This document shows, piece by piece, positions 17,729 through 26,549 of a DNA stretch of 64,000 bases. The stretch comes from Longimonas halophila (GTDB lineage: Bacteria > Bacteroidota > Rhodothermia > Rhodothermales > Salinibacteraceae). The stretch is taken from assembly GCF_002554705.1 (NCBI RefSeq), contig NZ_PDEP01000010.1, forward strand, positions 1 through 64,000, in the 5' to 3' direction. Within the stretch, counting starts at the first letter, position 1. Each line of letters begins with the position of its first letter. A model generated the notes under the pieces. That model was not told where the DNA came from, did no database searches, and worked only from the letters and a program-made list of their open reading frames with translations. The position numbers were made by a program, and so were the translations under genes.

Positions 17729-18138
17729 CTGGCGCTTCATAGCATAGCTCAGCACAAACTGAGCATCTGGTTTTCTCCAGACTTGTTCTGCGAGAGACAA
17801 CGGCCCGCTCCCATATCCTGGGAGGGGGCCGCTGTTGTTTGAGGCATAAGCCCAATTGTAGAAGATACTGATTCGCCAAGCGATGGCGAGAATGCCTGTT
17901 CAGCAGAATCCACAAAGAGATCCCGACCACTCACTTCTGTCCGATGCTAAGGGCTGAGGGTAAAAGCTTGTGACATCGGTTATCGAAACGACTTGCTACG
18001 ATGAGTATATAAAATGTGCACACAGCGTAAAGAAGTTTTTTGCGTTCCTATCGTTACGTATAGCGCGCAAGAGTTGATAGAATCATCTCTACTCGTCGCG
18101 TTGGTATTAGATGGCGCCGTCAAAACAACGACAGCACA
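17729..18138. other. Intergenic region after SusC-SusD pair 2
   Basis: About 400 bases. Beyond the hairpin listed separately it holds a likely promoter region for the GWxTD-like gene, with an A/T-rich patch near 18005 (GTATATAAAATG). I see no gene. Confidence 0.4.
17797..17840 (+). terminator. Terminator-like hairpin after SusC-SusD pair 2
   Basis: Imperfect stem with ACAACGGCCCGCTCCCA on the left and TGGGAG...GGGCCGCTGTTGT on the right, a 5-base loop, then TTGAGG. It is located 68 bases after the SusD stop. The stem is strong but the T-tract is weak. Confidence 0.6.
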
Positions 18139-20313
18139 ATGAGAAACAAGTGGATACAACGCGTTACGACTCTTCTTCAGATAGGGATAGCAGCTGTTAT
18201 CCTTGGATGTGTGGTGCCGTCTAAGATCAGTCAGGCGCAGGAGCCGCTCACGAATGTGGCTGATCTGCGCATTGATGACACGGTGGCTACGCTTGGTATT
18301 GAGGCGGCAAAGCGCGGCGATTACGGAAGCAGCATTGAGCTGCTCATCCCTCTATTTCAGCAGGAGGCCGGATACGTGGTGCCCGACCACAATGCGATCG
18401 GCTACTGGCTGGGGAAATCGCTACTGGAGGCACACACTGCACGAAACGCACTGCACACCTGGCACCGAACCCTGCGCACCCTCGACGAAGAATCGGCAGC
18501 CTGGAGCCTCACTGCTGATGCATTCGTGCGGGCTACGTTTGAGACCAATACGTTGGACTATCAGGGCGTTGCAGCTCAGACCTACTTGACACTCATTGAG
18601 CGGGCGGGACGCACAAGTGCGTTTCCCGAACCGATACGTGAAGCTGTGCAGCAGCATGTGCTCGAAACTGCATTCGTCTTGCCCGATGATGTAAAGCGTC
18701 GCATCGGGCTGGACCCGAGCCGCACTATCCGTCACCGCTCCGACCTAACGCTCAATGCGTCCGCTGGTGAGATTCTTGCTGCATGGTGGCGCAAGCAAGA
18801 CCGGAGCGTAGCAAGTGCATCGAACGAGCGACTCGTGGAGCACCTTTCGCGTGTTGCGGATGCGCGTGCATCATACATGCACGACGAATACATCGACGCA
18901 CGCGGTCGGGTACACATCCGGCTCGGACCGCCGCCAATCACGCTTGAGGTGACGTTTGCCGATTACCCTGTCATCCAGCGCGAAATTATTCGGCGCCAGA
19001 CTAACGTTACATCGTTCGACTTTTCGCCTGGTATCTACTGGGAATACGACGAATTAGGCACCGAAGCCCATTTCCTTTTCCTGGAGTCTGATGAAGGAGA
19101 TACGTACGAGCTTGGTACCGTAACTGATATGATTCCACGGCACATCCGACGCAATTTTACCGGACGTAGCACAAACACCTATGCCTATCTGCGCAGCATG
19201 GAGGTGGCGCTGCGCCAGCTCTCGGTGTATAATCCGCGGTATATGGGCCGCTACGCCGAAGTTGAAAACTACATTGCGTATTACAACACAGGCGGCGGTA
19301 TTAATTTCGCAACACCGGGTGAACAGGCGACGAAGGTGAACCAGCGCAATACGATGGAAGACCATCGGCTGAAGCGTATACGCCGCGAAACGGTAGGCGC
19401 TGCGCAGTCGAACGTAGATGCCAGCTATCCCGGTCTGGATGTACAGACGCGGTGGGCCCGGTTTCTGGAAGACGATGGCACCACACGCACCGAAATCTAC
19501 TGGACCGCTCCAGCCGACCTGCTTGATCCCCGCACGGCTGTCGATACCGATGCACTGGACGTCGAAGACATGGAAGTCGATGCGGAGTCGATAACAGGGG
19601 CCTCGCGGATCATTGCGAACACACGTCTCGAAGATAGTGAGCACCGCACCGCTCTCCAGGCCAACAAGCAAGCGCATGTGCCGGAGTCTGTGGAGAGCAA
19701 CTGGTTTCCTGCACAAACGATTGCCATACGCTCAGATAAGACCCCATTTCACCTGGGTGTGCAGTGGGACCAGCGTCTGGGACAGAACGCCGAGTCTGCA
19801 GGGAATCTGTTGCTCCGGCGCTCTACTACACGCATCGACACGCTCGCGCAGTTGAGCAACGACGCATCCTCCATTGAAATGAGCGACGTAAAGCTCGTGG
19901 AGGCGAATCCGGATGCACTTGCTGAAGACATAGATGGCAGAGCGCTCCCTCCATATCCGCGTGAGGAAGTCCATGAAGACACGCCCCTCGGCATCTACTT
20001 CGAGGTCTACCACCTCATGTTTGATGAGAATGACCGGGCGCGCTACACGATTGACCTTAACGTGGACCGCGTGCAGCCGCGTGGCGGTGTGGCGCGGTGG
20101 GTACGCGGTGATGAAGAGTTGCAAACAACCACGACAACGACAAACGAAACTACGCAGCGTCGCACAAACGAACTGTTCTTGCTGGATGTGGAAGCATGGG
20201 AAGACGCTGCTGAAAACGAGAACGTGACCCTCACCGTGCGCATCACCGACGAAGTGAGCGGGGCGTCTGTAGAACGCGACCTGACGCTCTCAGTCGTACG
20301 TGATGAGGAATAG
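18139..20313 (+). CDS. Secreted GWxTD-like domain protein
   Basis: A 724-residue protein with an N-terminal signal peptide (hydrophobic stretch ending about ILGCVVPSKISQAQ). The middle contains YIDARGRVHIRLGPPP followed by GIYWEYDELG, which is the marker block of the GWxTD-domain proteins found in Rhodothermota and related phyla. The C-terminal part (PLGIYFEVYHLMFDENDRAR, then β-strands ending VERDLTLSVV) matches the same family. No catalytic residues are known for it and its function is unknown. It converges on the lipoprotein gene at 20469. Confidence 0.65.
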   Translation: MRNKWIQRVTTLLQIGIAAVILGCVVPSKISQAQEPLTNVADLRIDDTVATLGIEAAKRGDYGSSIELLIPLFQQEAGYVVPDHNAIGYWLGKSLLEAHTARNALHTWHRTLRTLDEESAAWSLTADAFVRATFETNTLDYQGVAAQTYLTLIERAGRTSAFPEPIREAVQQHVLETAFVLPDDVKRRIGLDPSRTIRHRSDLTLNASAGEILAAWWRKQDRSVASASNERLVEHLSRVADARASYMHDEYIDARGRVHIRLGPPPITLEVTFADYPVIQREIIRRQTNVTSFDFSPGIYWEYDELGTEAHFLFLESDEGDTYELGTVTDMIPRHIRRNFTGRSTNTYAYLRSMEVALRQLSVYNPRYMGRYAEVENYIAYYNTGGGINFATPGEQATKVNQRNTMEDHRLKRIRRETVGAAQSNVDASYPGLDVQTRWARFLEDDGTTRTEIYWTAPADLLDPRTAVDTDALDVEDMEVDAESITGASRIIANTRLEDSEHRTALQANKQAHVPESVESNWFPAQTIAIRSDKTPFHLGVQWDQRLGQNAESAGNLLLRRSTTRIDTLAQLSNDASSIEMSDVKLVEANPDALAEDIDGRALPPYPREEVHEDTPLGIYFEVYHLMFDENDRARYTIDLNVDRVQPRGGVARWVRGDEELQTTTTTTNETTQRRTNELFLLDVEAWEDAAENENVTLTVRITDEVSGASVERDLTLSVVRDEE

Positions 20314-20426
20314 GTTATGAGATAAGCGAAATACAAGGGTTCGCATTCCCCATTCCCGCACTGCGTTCGTGTTCGGCTCTGCGGCGATAGGGGGCCTTAT
20401 ACGGAATGACAATGAGGGGGAGAATA

Positions 20427-20458
20427 GATCTGACAGGTCTTTGGAGACCTGTCAGATC
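20427..20458. repeat. Perfect 14-bp palindromic hairpin between convergent genes
   Basis: GATCTGACAGGTCT and AGACCTGTCAGATC flank a TTGG tetraloop. It lies between two converging genes, 11 bases before the end of the minus-strand one, so it could end transcription from both sides. The CTGACAGGT/ACCTGTCAG core resembles palindromes I have seen repeatedly in Bacteroidota-type intergenic DNA, so it may be a dispersed repeat. That comparison is from memory. Confidence 0.75.
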
Positions 20459-20468
20459 GTTGTTATCA

Positions 20469-21245
20469 TTATCTGCTCGACACGTCCTGCTCCCACGAAA
20501 ACTGGAGATGAGCGCGGGGGAACGAGACGGAGCGTACGTACAACGTGAGACGCTGCGCATCCGCCAAAATATCGATGTCGTCCTCGGGCTGACGCGCAAA
20601 AATCAACGTATTGCGGCGGTAGAACACTCCCTCACCGCTGCGTGAGGTGTACCGAACGATGTCGGTGGCCACCTGCTTCGGGGAATACTCGGTGGCACTT
20701 TCGTCAACTCGCAAGAAGGCGCGCGCGTCCATGTGGCGGATACTCGTGTACTGAAACGCCTCGCTGACGCGCTCGGGCACGTACAGGTACACATCAATGC
20801 GAATGGCGTCTTGGTGGAGCGAGTCGACTTCCTGCTGAATCGTGGCGCGAGCCTGGTCGGGCGGGTACGCATCCAGCGGCGTACGTCGATTCAGGGAGGC
20901 AAGCCGGAACTCGCGTCCCCAGAGCGTGGCGAAGCTGGAGAACCGGCGCGTTTCAAATAGCTCGGGCCCCTGCGTCTGCCGGTGGCGCGCGGACCAGTCG
21001 ACCCAGAGGTCGCCAAATGCCCGCTCGCTTTCCAGCTTCAGCCGACCGTCTTCGTTGGGGGCAACAGATACGTGTTGTAGGCTGTCGAAGGACGTAACCG
21101 AGCGTGTGGTGGGCAGGAAGTGGGCCGCCACATCGACTTCGTTGCTCACGCTGCCCTGCAAGGCCGCACAGCCCGCAAGCAGACAGAGTCCGCCGAAAAG
21201 GCCTAAGCAGCTCCGAAGGGATAAAGAAAAAGCGAGGGGACGCAT
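20469..21245 (-). CDS. Lipoprotein of unknown function, paralogue 1
   Basis: A 258-residue protein with signal-peptidase-II site CLLAGC (Cys26). I do not recognise the family. It shares blocks, in the same order, with the protein at 44535-45314: a 'DVAAHFLP'/'DIATRFLP' opening, RFSSFATLWGREFRLASLN, an AYP.DQA segment, a βαβ-looking region (IRIDVYLYVPE), and YRRNTLIFARQPEDD. The chosen start gives a clean lipoprotein signal; the longer open frame upstream adds non-signal sequence. It converges on the GWxTD-like gene and may work with it, which is inference. Confidence 0.75.
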   Translation of the reverse strand: MRPLAFSLSLRSCLGLFGGLCLLAGCAALQGSVSNEVDVAAHFLPTTRSVTSFDSLQHVSVAPNEDGRLKLESERAFGDLWVDWSARHRQTQGPELFETRRFSSFATLWGREFRLASLNRRTPLDAYPPDQARATIQQEVDSLHQDAIRIDVYLYVPERVSEAFQYTSIRHMDARAFLRVDESATEYSPKQVATDIVRYTSRSGEGVFYRRNTLIFARQPEDDIDILADAQRLTLYVRSVSFPRAHLQFSWEQDVSSR

Positions 21246-21466
21246 GGGCACGGTACCAGAAACAAGAAGAAAGCAGGCAGAGAGATGCCTGATGAGAAAA
21301 CGAACCCGCACAACGCCTGCTGAAATCCTCTTACTGCGGCGCGAGAGAATGTAGAGGCAATTTTCCAGAGCCGGTATGCACGAAGAAGCGGTTTGCATCA
21401 AGCCCGCTCAATGCTTAGTATGACCGTGGCTTCATCGTAGTTTCGCGACTGTAGTTACTTTCCATC

Positions 21467-22399
21467 ATGCCCACCCTCTCCGTCGACCGCGTGCACAAAG
21501 CCTATGGAGATACAAAGGCGGTGCACGACGTGTCGTTTTCTGCCGCCCCTGGACGCATTCTTGGATTGTTGGGACCCAATGGCGCGGGCAAAACTTCAAC
21601 GCTGCGCATGATTACGCACATCACACAGCCCGATTCAGGGGCCGTGCGCTACGATGAGCGTCCGGTGGGACCGTGGAGCCAGCGGCGCATGGGCTATCTG
21701 CCCGAAGAGCGTGGCCTCTATCCCGACCTGCGTGTCAAGGAGCAGCTCGTCTACCTGGGGCAGCTCAAGGGCCTTTCTGCCGATGCCGCCACCGAGCGCG
21801 TGCATCACTGGCTGGAACGCTTTGAGGCGCTCGACTGGGTCGACAAGAAGACTGAGGAGCTCTCCAAAGGCATGCAGCAGAAGGTGCAGTTCATCGCTAC
21901 GCTGCTGCACGACCCGCAACTGCTCATCTTCGACGAGCCGTTTAGCGGTCTCGACCCCATCAACTCCGACGTGTTGCGCGACATCATTCTGGAGCTGCGT
22001 CGCACCGACCGCACCATCCTGTTCGCCTCGCATCGGATGGAGCAGGTGGAGCAGCTCTGTGACGACATCTGCCTCATGGCCAACGGACAGGTCGTGCTGA
22101 AGGGCGATCTGCGCGAGGTGAAGCAGCGCTTTGGCACCAACACCGTTATCGTACGCTTCGACGGCTCCGATGCCTTCATCGACGACCTTGAATCTGAAGG
22201 CGCTGTCCGGGTACATGCGCGCAGCGCCCACCGTGCCGAAATGCGCCTGCTCAACGACACGCCCGCCCGCCGTGTGCTGCAAGCTGCCCTCGACACCGTT
22301 GACGAGCTGCACCACTTTGAGCGCACCGAGCCCCCACTCAGCGAGATCTTTGTGGAGGTCGTCGGCGAGGCCAATGCCGCCCAGGCTGCTGCGTCGTAG
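21467..22399 (+). CDS. ABC transporter ATPase (NatA/CcmA-type exporter)
   Basis: A 310-residue ATPase: Walker A GPNGAGKT at 36-43, signature LSKGMQQKV, Walker B LLIFDEPFSGLDP, H-loop ASHRMEQVEQ, then a ~90-residue C-terminal DUF4162-like domain ending at the stop. This is the layout of NatA-type exporters. It is followed 51 bases later by its membrane partner. The pair is likely a two-gene operon exporting Na+ or a small compound; the substrate is not shown by sequence. Confidence 0.92.
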   Translation: MPTLSVDRVHKAYGDTKAVHDVSFSAAPGRILGLLGPNGAGKTSTLRMITHITQPDSGAVRYDERPVGPWSQRRMGYLPEERGLYPDLRVKEQLVYLGQLKGLSADAATERVHHWLERFEALDWVDKKTEELSKGMQQKVQFIATLLHDPQLLIFDEPFSGLDPINSDVLRDIILELRRTDRTILFASHRMEQVEQLCDDICLMANGQVVLKGDLREVKQRFGTNTVIVRFDGSDAFIDDLESEGAVRVHARSAHRAEMRLLNDTPARRVLQAALDTVDELHHFERTEPPLSEIFVEVVGEANAAQAAAS

Positions 22400-22450
22400 C
22401 GGGCTCCATTCCTCTTGCACTGCCTCTTCTTTTGAACGAACCGACGCCCC

Positions 22451-23746
22451 ATGCATCCCATCTGGATCATCCTCAAAAGTGAGTTCTGGCGCCGCGTACG
22501 GTCTAAAGCATTTGTGCTCGCTACGCTACTGGCACCCATAGGCATCGTTGCCCTGTTTGCGCTGCCCGGACTGCTCACCTTCTTCGCGGCAGATAGCGGC
22601 GACGAGCCGCCCGTGGCCGTGGTCGATGCCACCGAACAGCTTCTTCCCCACCTGCAAGAGCAGTCCAGCAGTTTCACGTTTGTGCAGTCCAATACGAACC
22701 AGGAAGCCCTGGCCGACTCGGTGCGCGCCGAGGTCTACAGCGGCTACCTGGTCCTCCCCGAAACGCTTCTGCAAGGAGAAGGCACCGCCTCGTTCTATCG
22801 CAGTAGCGGAGGCGGACTCGGCACGCAGAATCGCATCCAAAACGTCGTAGAGCGGGCCGTGCGCGATGTGCGTCTGGCTAACGAAGACGTGCCCGATGCC
22901 GTCGAGTCGATCCTGGCGGCCTCACCCTCGCTGGAGATGCGCCGCATTACCGAACAGGGCGACCAGGCCGATGCCACGCTCATCTACTCGGCCATCGGCT
23001 ACATGCTGGCCTTTGTGATCTACTTTGCCGTGTTCATCTACGGGCAGTACGTCATGCAGGGCGTCATCGCCGAGAAAAGCTCGCGCGTGGTCGAAATCGT
23101 CGTCTCCTCCGTGCGTCCGTTCGAGCTGCTCATGGGCAAAGTGCTGGGCATCGGCGCCATGGGGCTCGTGCAGATGGTCACCTGGGGCGCGCTCGTAAGC
23201 GGGGCCCTGGCCGTCGCCGGACCGATCTTCATGCTGTTCATGGACCCGTCGGCCTACGACATCGCCCCCGATGCCTCGCAAGAAGCCGCGCTCGAAGCCG
23301 CAGGCATCACCATCCCGTCGCTGCCGCTCTCGCTTCTGGTATGGACGCTCCTGTTCTTCGTAGCGGGCTATTTGCTCTACGCCAGCCTCTTTGCCGCCGT
23401 GGGGTCCGCGGTCGAGCGCGTGCAAGACGCCCAGAGCCTCATGTACCCCGTGTTCATTCCGCTGCTCATCCCCCTGCTGGTGATTGGCGTCGTCATCGAA
23501 GCACCCAACGGCACGCTGTCCACCGTGCTGTCATTCATCCCGTTCTTCGCCCCCATCCTGATGGTGCTGCGCTCCGCCCTCACCGATGTCGCGTTCTGGC
23601 AACTGGCCCTGTCGTGGCTGCTGGTGATGGCAACCTTCGTCGGCACCATCTGGGTGGCCAGCCGCATCTACCGCGTCGGCATCTTCATGTACGGCAAACC
23701 CCCCAGCCTGCGCGAACTGATCCGGTGGGCGCGCTACCGTCCATAG
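22451..23746 (+). CDS. ABC transporter permease (ABC-2/NatB type)
   Basis: A 431-residue membrane protein with an N-terminal membrane helix (about 21-45), a large extracytoplasmic loop (about 46-175), then five or six membrane helices from about 180. It carries QGVIAEKSSRVVEIVVSSVR, the usual ABC-2/NatB motif after the second helix. It partners the ATPase encoded just upstream. Confidence 0.92.
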   Translation: MHPIWIILKSEFWRRVRSKAFVLATLLAPIGIVALFALPGLLTFFAADSGDEPPVAVVDATEQLLPHLQEQSSSFTFVQSNTNQEALADSVRAEVYSGYLVLPETLLQGEGTASFYRSSGGGLGTQNRIQNVVERAVRDVRLANEDVPDAVESILAASPSLEMRRITEQGDQADATLIYSAIGYMLAFVIYFAVFIYGQYVMQGVIAEKSSRVVEIVVSSVRPFELLMGKVLGIGAMGLVQMVTWGALVSGALAVAGPIFMLFMDPSAYDIAPDASQEAALEAAGITIPSLPLSLLVWTLLFFVAGYLLYASLFAAVGSAVERVQDAQSLMYPVFIPLLIPLLVIGVVIEAPNGTLSTVLSFIPFFAPILMVLRSALTDVAFWQLALSWLLVMATFVGTIWVASRIYRVGIFMYGKPPSLRELIRWARYRP

Positions 23747-23878
23747 CAGCGCGGGTTGACCCTGCAGGCTGCGCGTTGTATCATGGAAGGCCCTTCGCAT
23801 CCCCCAAAATGCGTAGTCTCCAACCTATACACATATAGGGGGATGCCGAGGCCCGTGCCCTGCCCACATATCGTCCGG

Positions 23879-25468
23879 ATGCCTATGTCGCTGCTCGCCC
23901 GCTGGCTTGTTGGGAGCCTCGTACTCATCAGTATCGCCTGCGCGCCCCATATCGTCCGGGCGCAAAACGCCCCTGCTCCCGCCCCCGACCGCACCGATGA
24001 GGGCGACGGGCCCTACGAGCGTCTGGTGCTGCGCGGGGCCACTCTTATCGACGGCACCGGCGCCCCACCCCGCGGCCCGGTCGACATCGTGATCGAAGAC
24101 AACCGCATCACCAACATCGCCAGTGTCGGCTATCCCGGCGTACCCATCGACGAAAGCGCACGTCCCGAGGGCGGCGACCGCGAGATCGACCTGAGCGGAC
24201 ACTACATCCTTCCGGGATTCATCGATATGCACGGCCACCTGGGCGGTACCGCGCAGGGCACGCCGGCCGAGTACGTGCTCAAGCTGTGGATGGGCCACGG
24301 CGTAACCACCGTCCGCGAGCCGGGCAGTTTCAACGGCACCGAGTGGACGTTTAACCACCGCGACCGCAGCGCTGCCAACGAAATCGTGGCGCCGCATCTG
24401 GTGGCGTATGTCGGCTTTGGCCAGGACCGCGATGTGCCCATTGCAACGCCCGAGCAGGCCCGTACCTGGGTGCGTCAGGTGGCCGAGCGCGGGGCCGAAG
24501 GCATCAAGTTCTTCGGAGCACGCCCGGCGATCATGGAAGCCGCCCTCGACGAAGCCGCCCAGCAGGATCTGGGCACCGCCATGCACCACGCGCAGCTGAA
24601 CGTCACCCGCGTCGATGCACTGCAGTCCGCCACCTGGGGCCTCACCACGATGGAGCACTGGTACGGCCTGCCGGAGGCGCTCTTCGACGACCGCACCGTG
24701 CAGGACTACCCGACCGACTACAATTACAACAACGAGCAAGATCGCTTTCGCGAGGCCGGGCGCCTGTGGCAGCAGGCCGCCGACCCCGGCACCGCGCACT
24801 GGAACGCGGTCATGGACTCGCTCCTCGCGCTCGACTTCACCCTCAACCCGACGCTTAACATCTACGACGCGAGCCGCGACCTGATGCGCGCCCGCAATGC
24901 CGACTGGCACGCCGACTACACCTTGCCCTCTCTGCAAGAGTTCTTTACCCCGAGCCGCGAAGATCACGGATCCTATTTCTTCGACTGGACGACCACGCGC
25001 GAGGTGGAGTGGAAGCGCAACTACGACCGCTGGATGGCCTTCCTCAATGAATACAAAAACCGAGGCGGACGCGTGACCACCGGCAGCGATAGTGGCTACA
25101 TCTACCAGGTGTACGGCTTTGGCTTTATCCGCGAGCTGGAACTGCTGCACGAAGCGGGCTTCCACCCGTTGGAGGTGATCCGCGCCGCTACCCTCAACGG
25201 CGCCGAAGCCCTCAGCCTCGACGACGACCGAGGCAGCGTCGAAGTTGGGAAGCGCGCCGACCTGGTCATCGTAGACGAGAATCCGTTGCACAACCTGAAG
25301 GTGCTCTACGGCACCGGGGCCCTGCGCCTGAACGACGACACCGACACCGTGGAGCGCGTGGGTGGTGTGACCTACACCGTCAAAGACGGCATTGTCTACG
25401 ACGCCGACCGCCTCCGCGCCGACGTGCGGGCGATGGTTGAGGCGGCTCGGGAGGAAGAAGAGGAATAG
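23879..25468 (+). CDS. Secreted amidohydrolase (imidazolonepropionase-like)
   Basis: A 529-residue protein with signal peptide (MPMSLLARWLVGSLVLISIA, cleavage near VRAQ). It is a metal-dependent amidohydrolase fold: start strand LRGATLIDGTG, metal motif FIDMHGHLGG (HxH), a later HHAQLN and MEHWYG, TTGSDSGY near the end of the barrel, then EVIRAATLNGAEAL and VEVGKRADLVIVDENP. The family hydrolyses C-N bonds of cyclic or peptide-like substrates. The actual substrate is unknown. The ATG at 23879 is preferred because it begins the signal peptide. Confidence 0.9.
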   Translation: MPMSLLARWLVGSLVLISIACAPHIVRAQNAPAPAPDRTDEGDGPYERLVLRGATLIDGTGAPPRGPVDIVIEDNRITNIASVGYPGVPIDESARPEGGDREIDLSGHYILPGFIDMHGHLGGTAQGTPAEYVLKLWMGHGVTTVREPGSFNGTEWTFNHRDRSAANEIVAPHLVAYVGFGQDRDVPIATPEQARTWVRQVAERGAEGIKFFGARPAIMEAALDEAAQQDLGTAMHHAQLNVTRVDALQSATWGLTTMEHWYGLPEALFDDRTVQDYPTDYNYNNEQDRFREAGRLWQQAADPGTAHWNAVMDSLLALDFTLNPTLNIYDASRDLMRARNADWHADYTLPSLQEFFTPSREDHGSYFFDWTTTREVEWKRNYDRWMAFLNEYKNRGGRVTTGSDSGYIYQVYGFGFIRELELLHEAGFHPLEVIRAATLNGAEALSLDDDRGSVEVGKRADLVIVDENPLHNLKVLYGTGALRLNDDTDTVERVGGVTYTVKDGIVYDADRLRADVRAMVEAAREEEEE

Positions 25469-25517
25469 TGTGCTGCCTTGCATCTGATCAGCAGCATGCC
25501 TACGTTGGGAAATGAGC

Positions 25518-25635
25518 GAAGCTGGGAGTGCCCGGCTGTGGCAGCAGATGGTGGTAGTTAACCGCGCTGCGCAGACGGCTGGGCTGAGATGATCCCTTGA
25601 ACTTGATCCGGTTTGTACCGGCGGAAGGAAGCTTC
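25518..25635 (+). promoter_or_regulatory. TPP riboswitch (THI box) before tenA
   Basis: Contains the conserved thi-box core: CTGAGATGAT, CCCTTGAACTTGATCCGG, then TACCGGCGGAAGGAAGC, and a 5' GGGAGTGCCC. The P1 helix is a perfect pair of GAAGCT (25518-25523) and AGCTTC (25630-25635). It binds thiamine pyrophosphate and should repress the thiamine-salvage gene downstream. A separate hairpin over the tenA start (see next) is the likely output domain. Confidence 0.93.
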
Positions 25636-25675
25636 TTAGCACCCGGGGCGTCACGCATGGGCGCTGCACATTTCT

Positions 25676-25720
25676 GGCTTCGCTTGCCGTTATTCCTTTG
25701 CATCCACCCGCAAGCAAGCC
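25676..25720 (+). promoter_or_regulatory. Hairpin sequestering the tenA start, likely expression platform
   Basis: GGCTT-C-GCTTGC pairs with GCAAGC-AAGCC (11 bp with one bulged base) and ends 2 bases before the tenA ATG. No T-tract follows, so this looks like translational rather than transcriptional control. How it competes with the riboswitch P1 was not modelled. Confidence 0.5.
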
Positions 25721-25722
25721 CT

Positions 25723-26454
25723 ATGTCTACAACCACCGACCTTTCCTTTGCTGACGTTTCTGTGGATCGGGCCTACCCGGTGCCGCCATTTGCGCAATCC
25801 TGCGTAGACGCCGCCCGCGAAAGCTGGGGCGCGTCGTTCGATCACCCGTTTGTGCACGCTCTGGCTGCGGGCACGCTGGAGGCAGAGCGCTTCCGCTTCT
25901 ACCAGATGCAAGACGCCCGCTACCTCGAAGCCTTTTCGGATGCCGCCGCGCTCATCTCGACCCGCTGCCCCGATCCCGACGATAAGCTCTGGTTCATCGA
26001 CGCAGCCCGCATGGCGCTTGTGGTTGAGGGCGAACTGCATGCCGGATACGGCGAGCAGCTTGGCTACGATGCCAGCGAGATCGCCGCACTTACGCTCACG
26101 CCCAACAACCGTGCGTATCAGGACCACATGATTAGCACCGCACAGCGCGGATCGCTGGTGGAGGCGGTAGCCGCGCTCACTCCGTGCCCCTGGCTCTACA
26201 TTGAACTCGGGCAGCGCATGGAAGCGGAGATGGGAGCGATCCCTGACGACCATCCGTACGCCGACTGGCTCGCGATGTACCGCGATCCGGAGTTCAACGA
26301 CTACATGGCGAATCTGCTGGAGCGGCTGCAGCGCTTCGCTGATGCGGCTGATGAGGCTGCCCGTGAGCGTGCCAAGACCGCATTCCAGGCCAGCATCCGC
26401 TACGAGTGGATGTTCTGGCAGCAGGCCTGGACGCAACAGGCGTGGCCGGTGTAG
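25723..26454 (+). CDS. tenA: Thiaminase II / aminopyrimidine aminohydrolase TenA
   Basis: A 243-residue all-helical TenA protein that salvages the pyrimidine part of degraded thiamine. Family marks: FRFYQMQDARYLEAF, the catalytic Cys155 in TPCPWLYIELG, and the C-terminal Glu in RYEWMFWQQAW. The ATG at 25723 is chosen because an upstream in-frame start at 25597 lies inside the riboswitch. Control by thiamine pyrophosphate is therefore expected. Confidence 0.95.
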   Translation: MSTTTDLSFADVSVDRAYPVPPFAQSCVDAARESWGASFDHPFVHALAAGTLEAERFRFYQMQDARYLEAFSDAAALISTRCPDPDDKLWFIDAARMALVVEGELHAGYGEQLGYDASEIAALTLTPNNRAYQDHMISTAQRGSLVEAVAALTPCPWLYIELGQRMEAEMGAIPDDHPYADWLAMYRDPEFNDYMANLLERLQRFADAADEAARERAKTAFQASIRYEWMFWQQAWTQQAWPV

Positions 26455-26478
26455 GGAGCTGTAATGCTGGCCTTTTGT

Positions 26479-26520
26479 ACACCATATGTAGGGACACGGC
26501 GCGCCGTGTCCCTACGGTGT
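26479..26520. repeat. 28-bp perfect palindrome with flanking arms
   Basis: GTAGGGACACGGCG directly abuts its exact reverse complement CGCCGTGTCCCTAC (26488-26515). Outer arms ACACC and GGTGT extend it. It lies between the convergent tenA and lipoprotein genes, so it can act as a bidirectional terminator. Similar 'GTAGGGACACGGC' palindromes recur in many bacterial genomes (recalled, not searched), so a dispersed palindromic repeat is likely. Confidence 0.8.
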
Positions 26521-26549
26521 TCGTGGGGCTCAAAGGGGAGAACGGGCAA

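Noticed and set aside
20599..20730. Possible broken plus-strand gene opposite the lipoprotein
   Set aside because: Small plus-strand frames here only mirror the minus-strand coding sequence.
23825..25717. Long minus-strand frame of 630 codons
   Set aside because: Antisense to the amidohydrolase and the TPP riboswitch; no motif, Val/His/Ala-rich composition.
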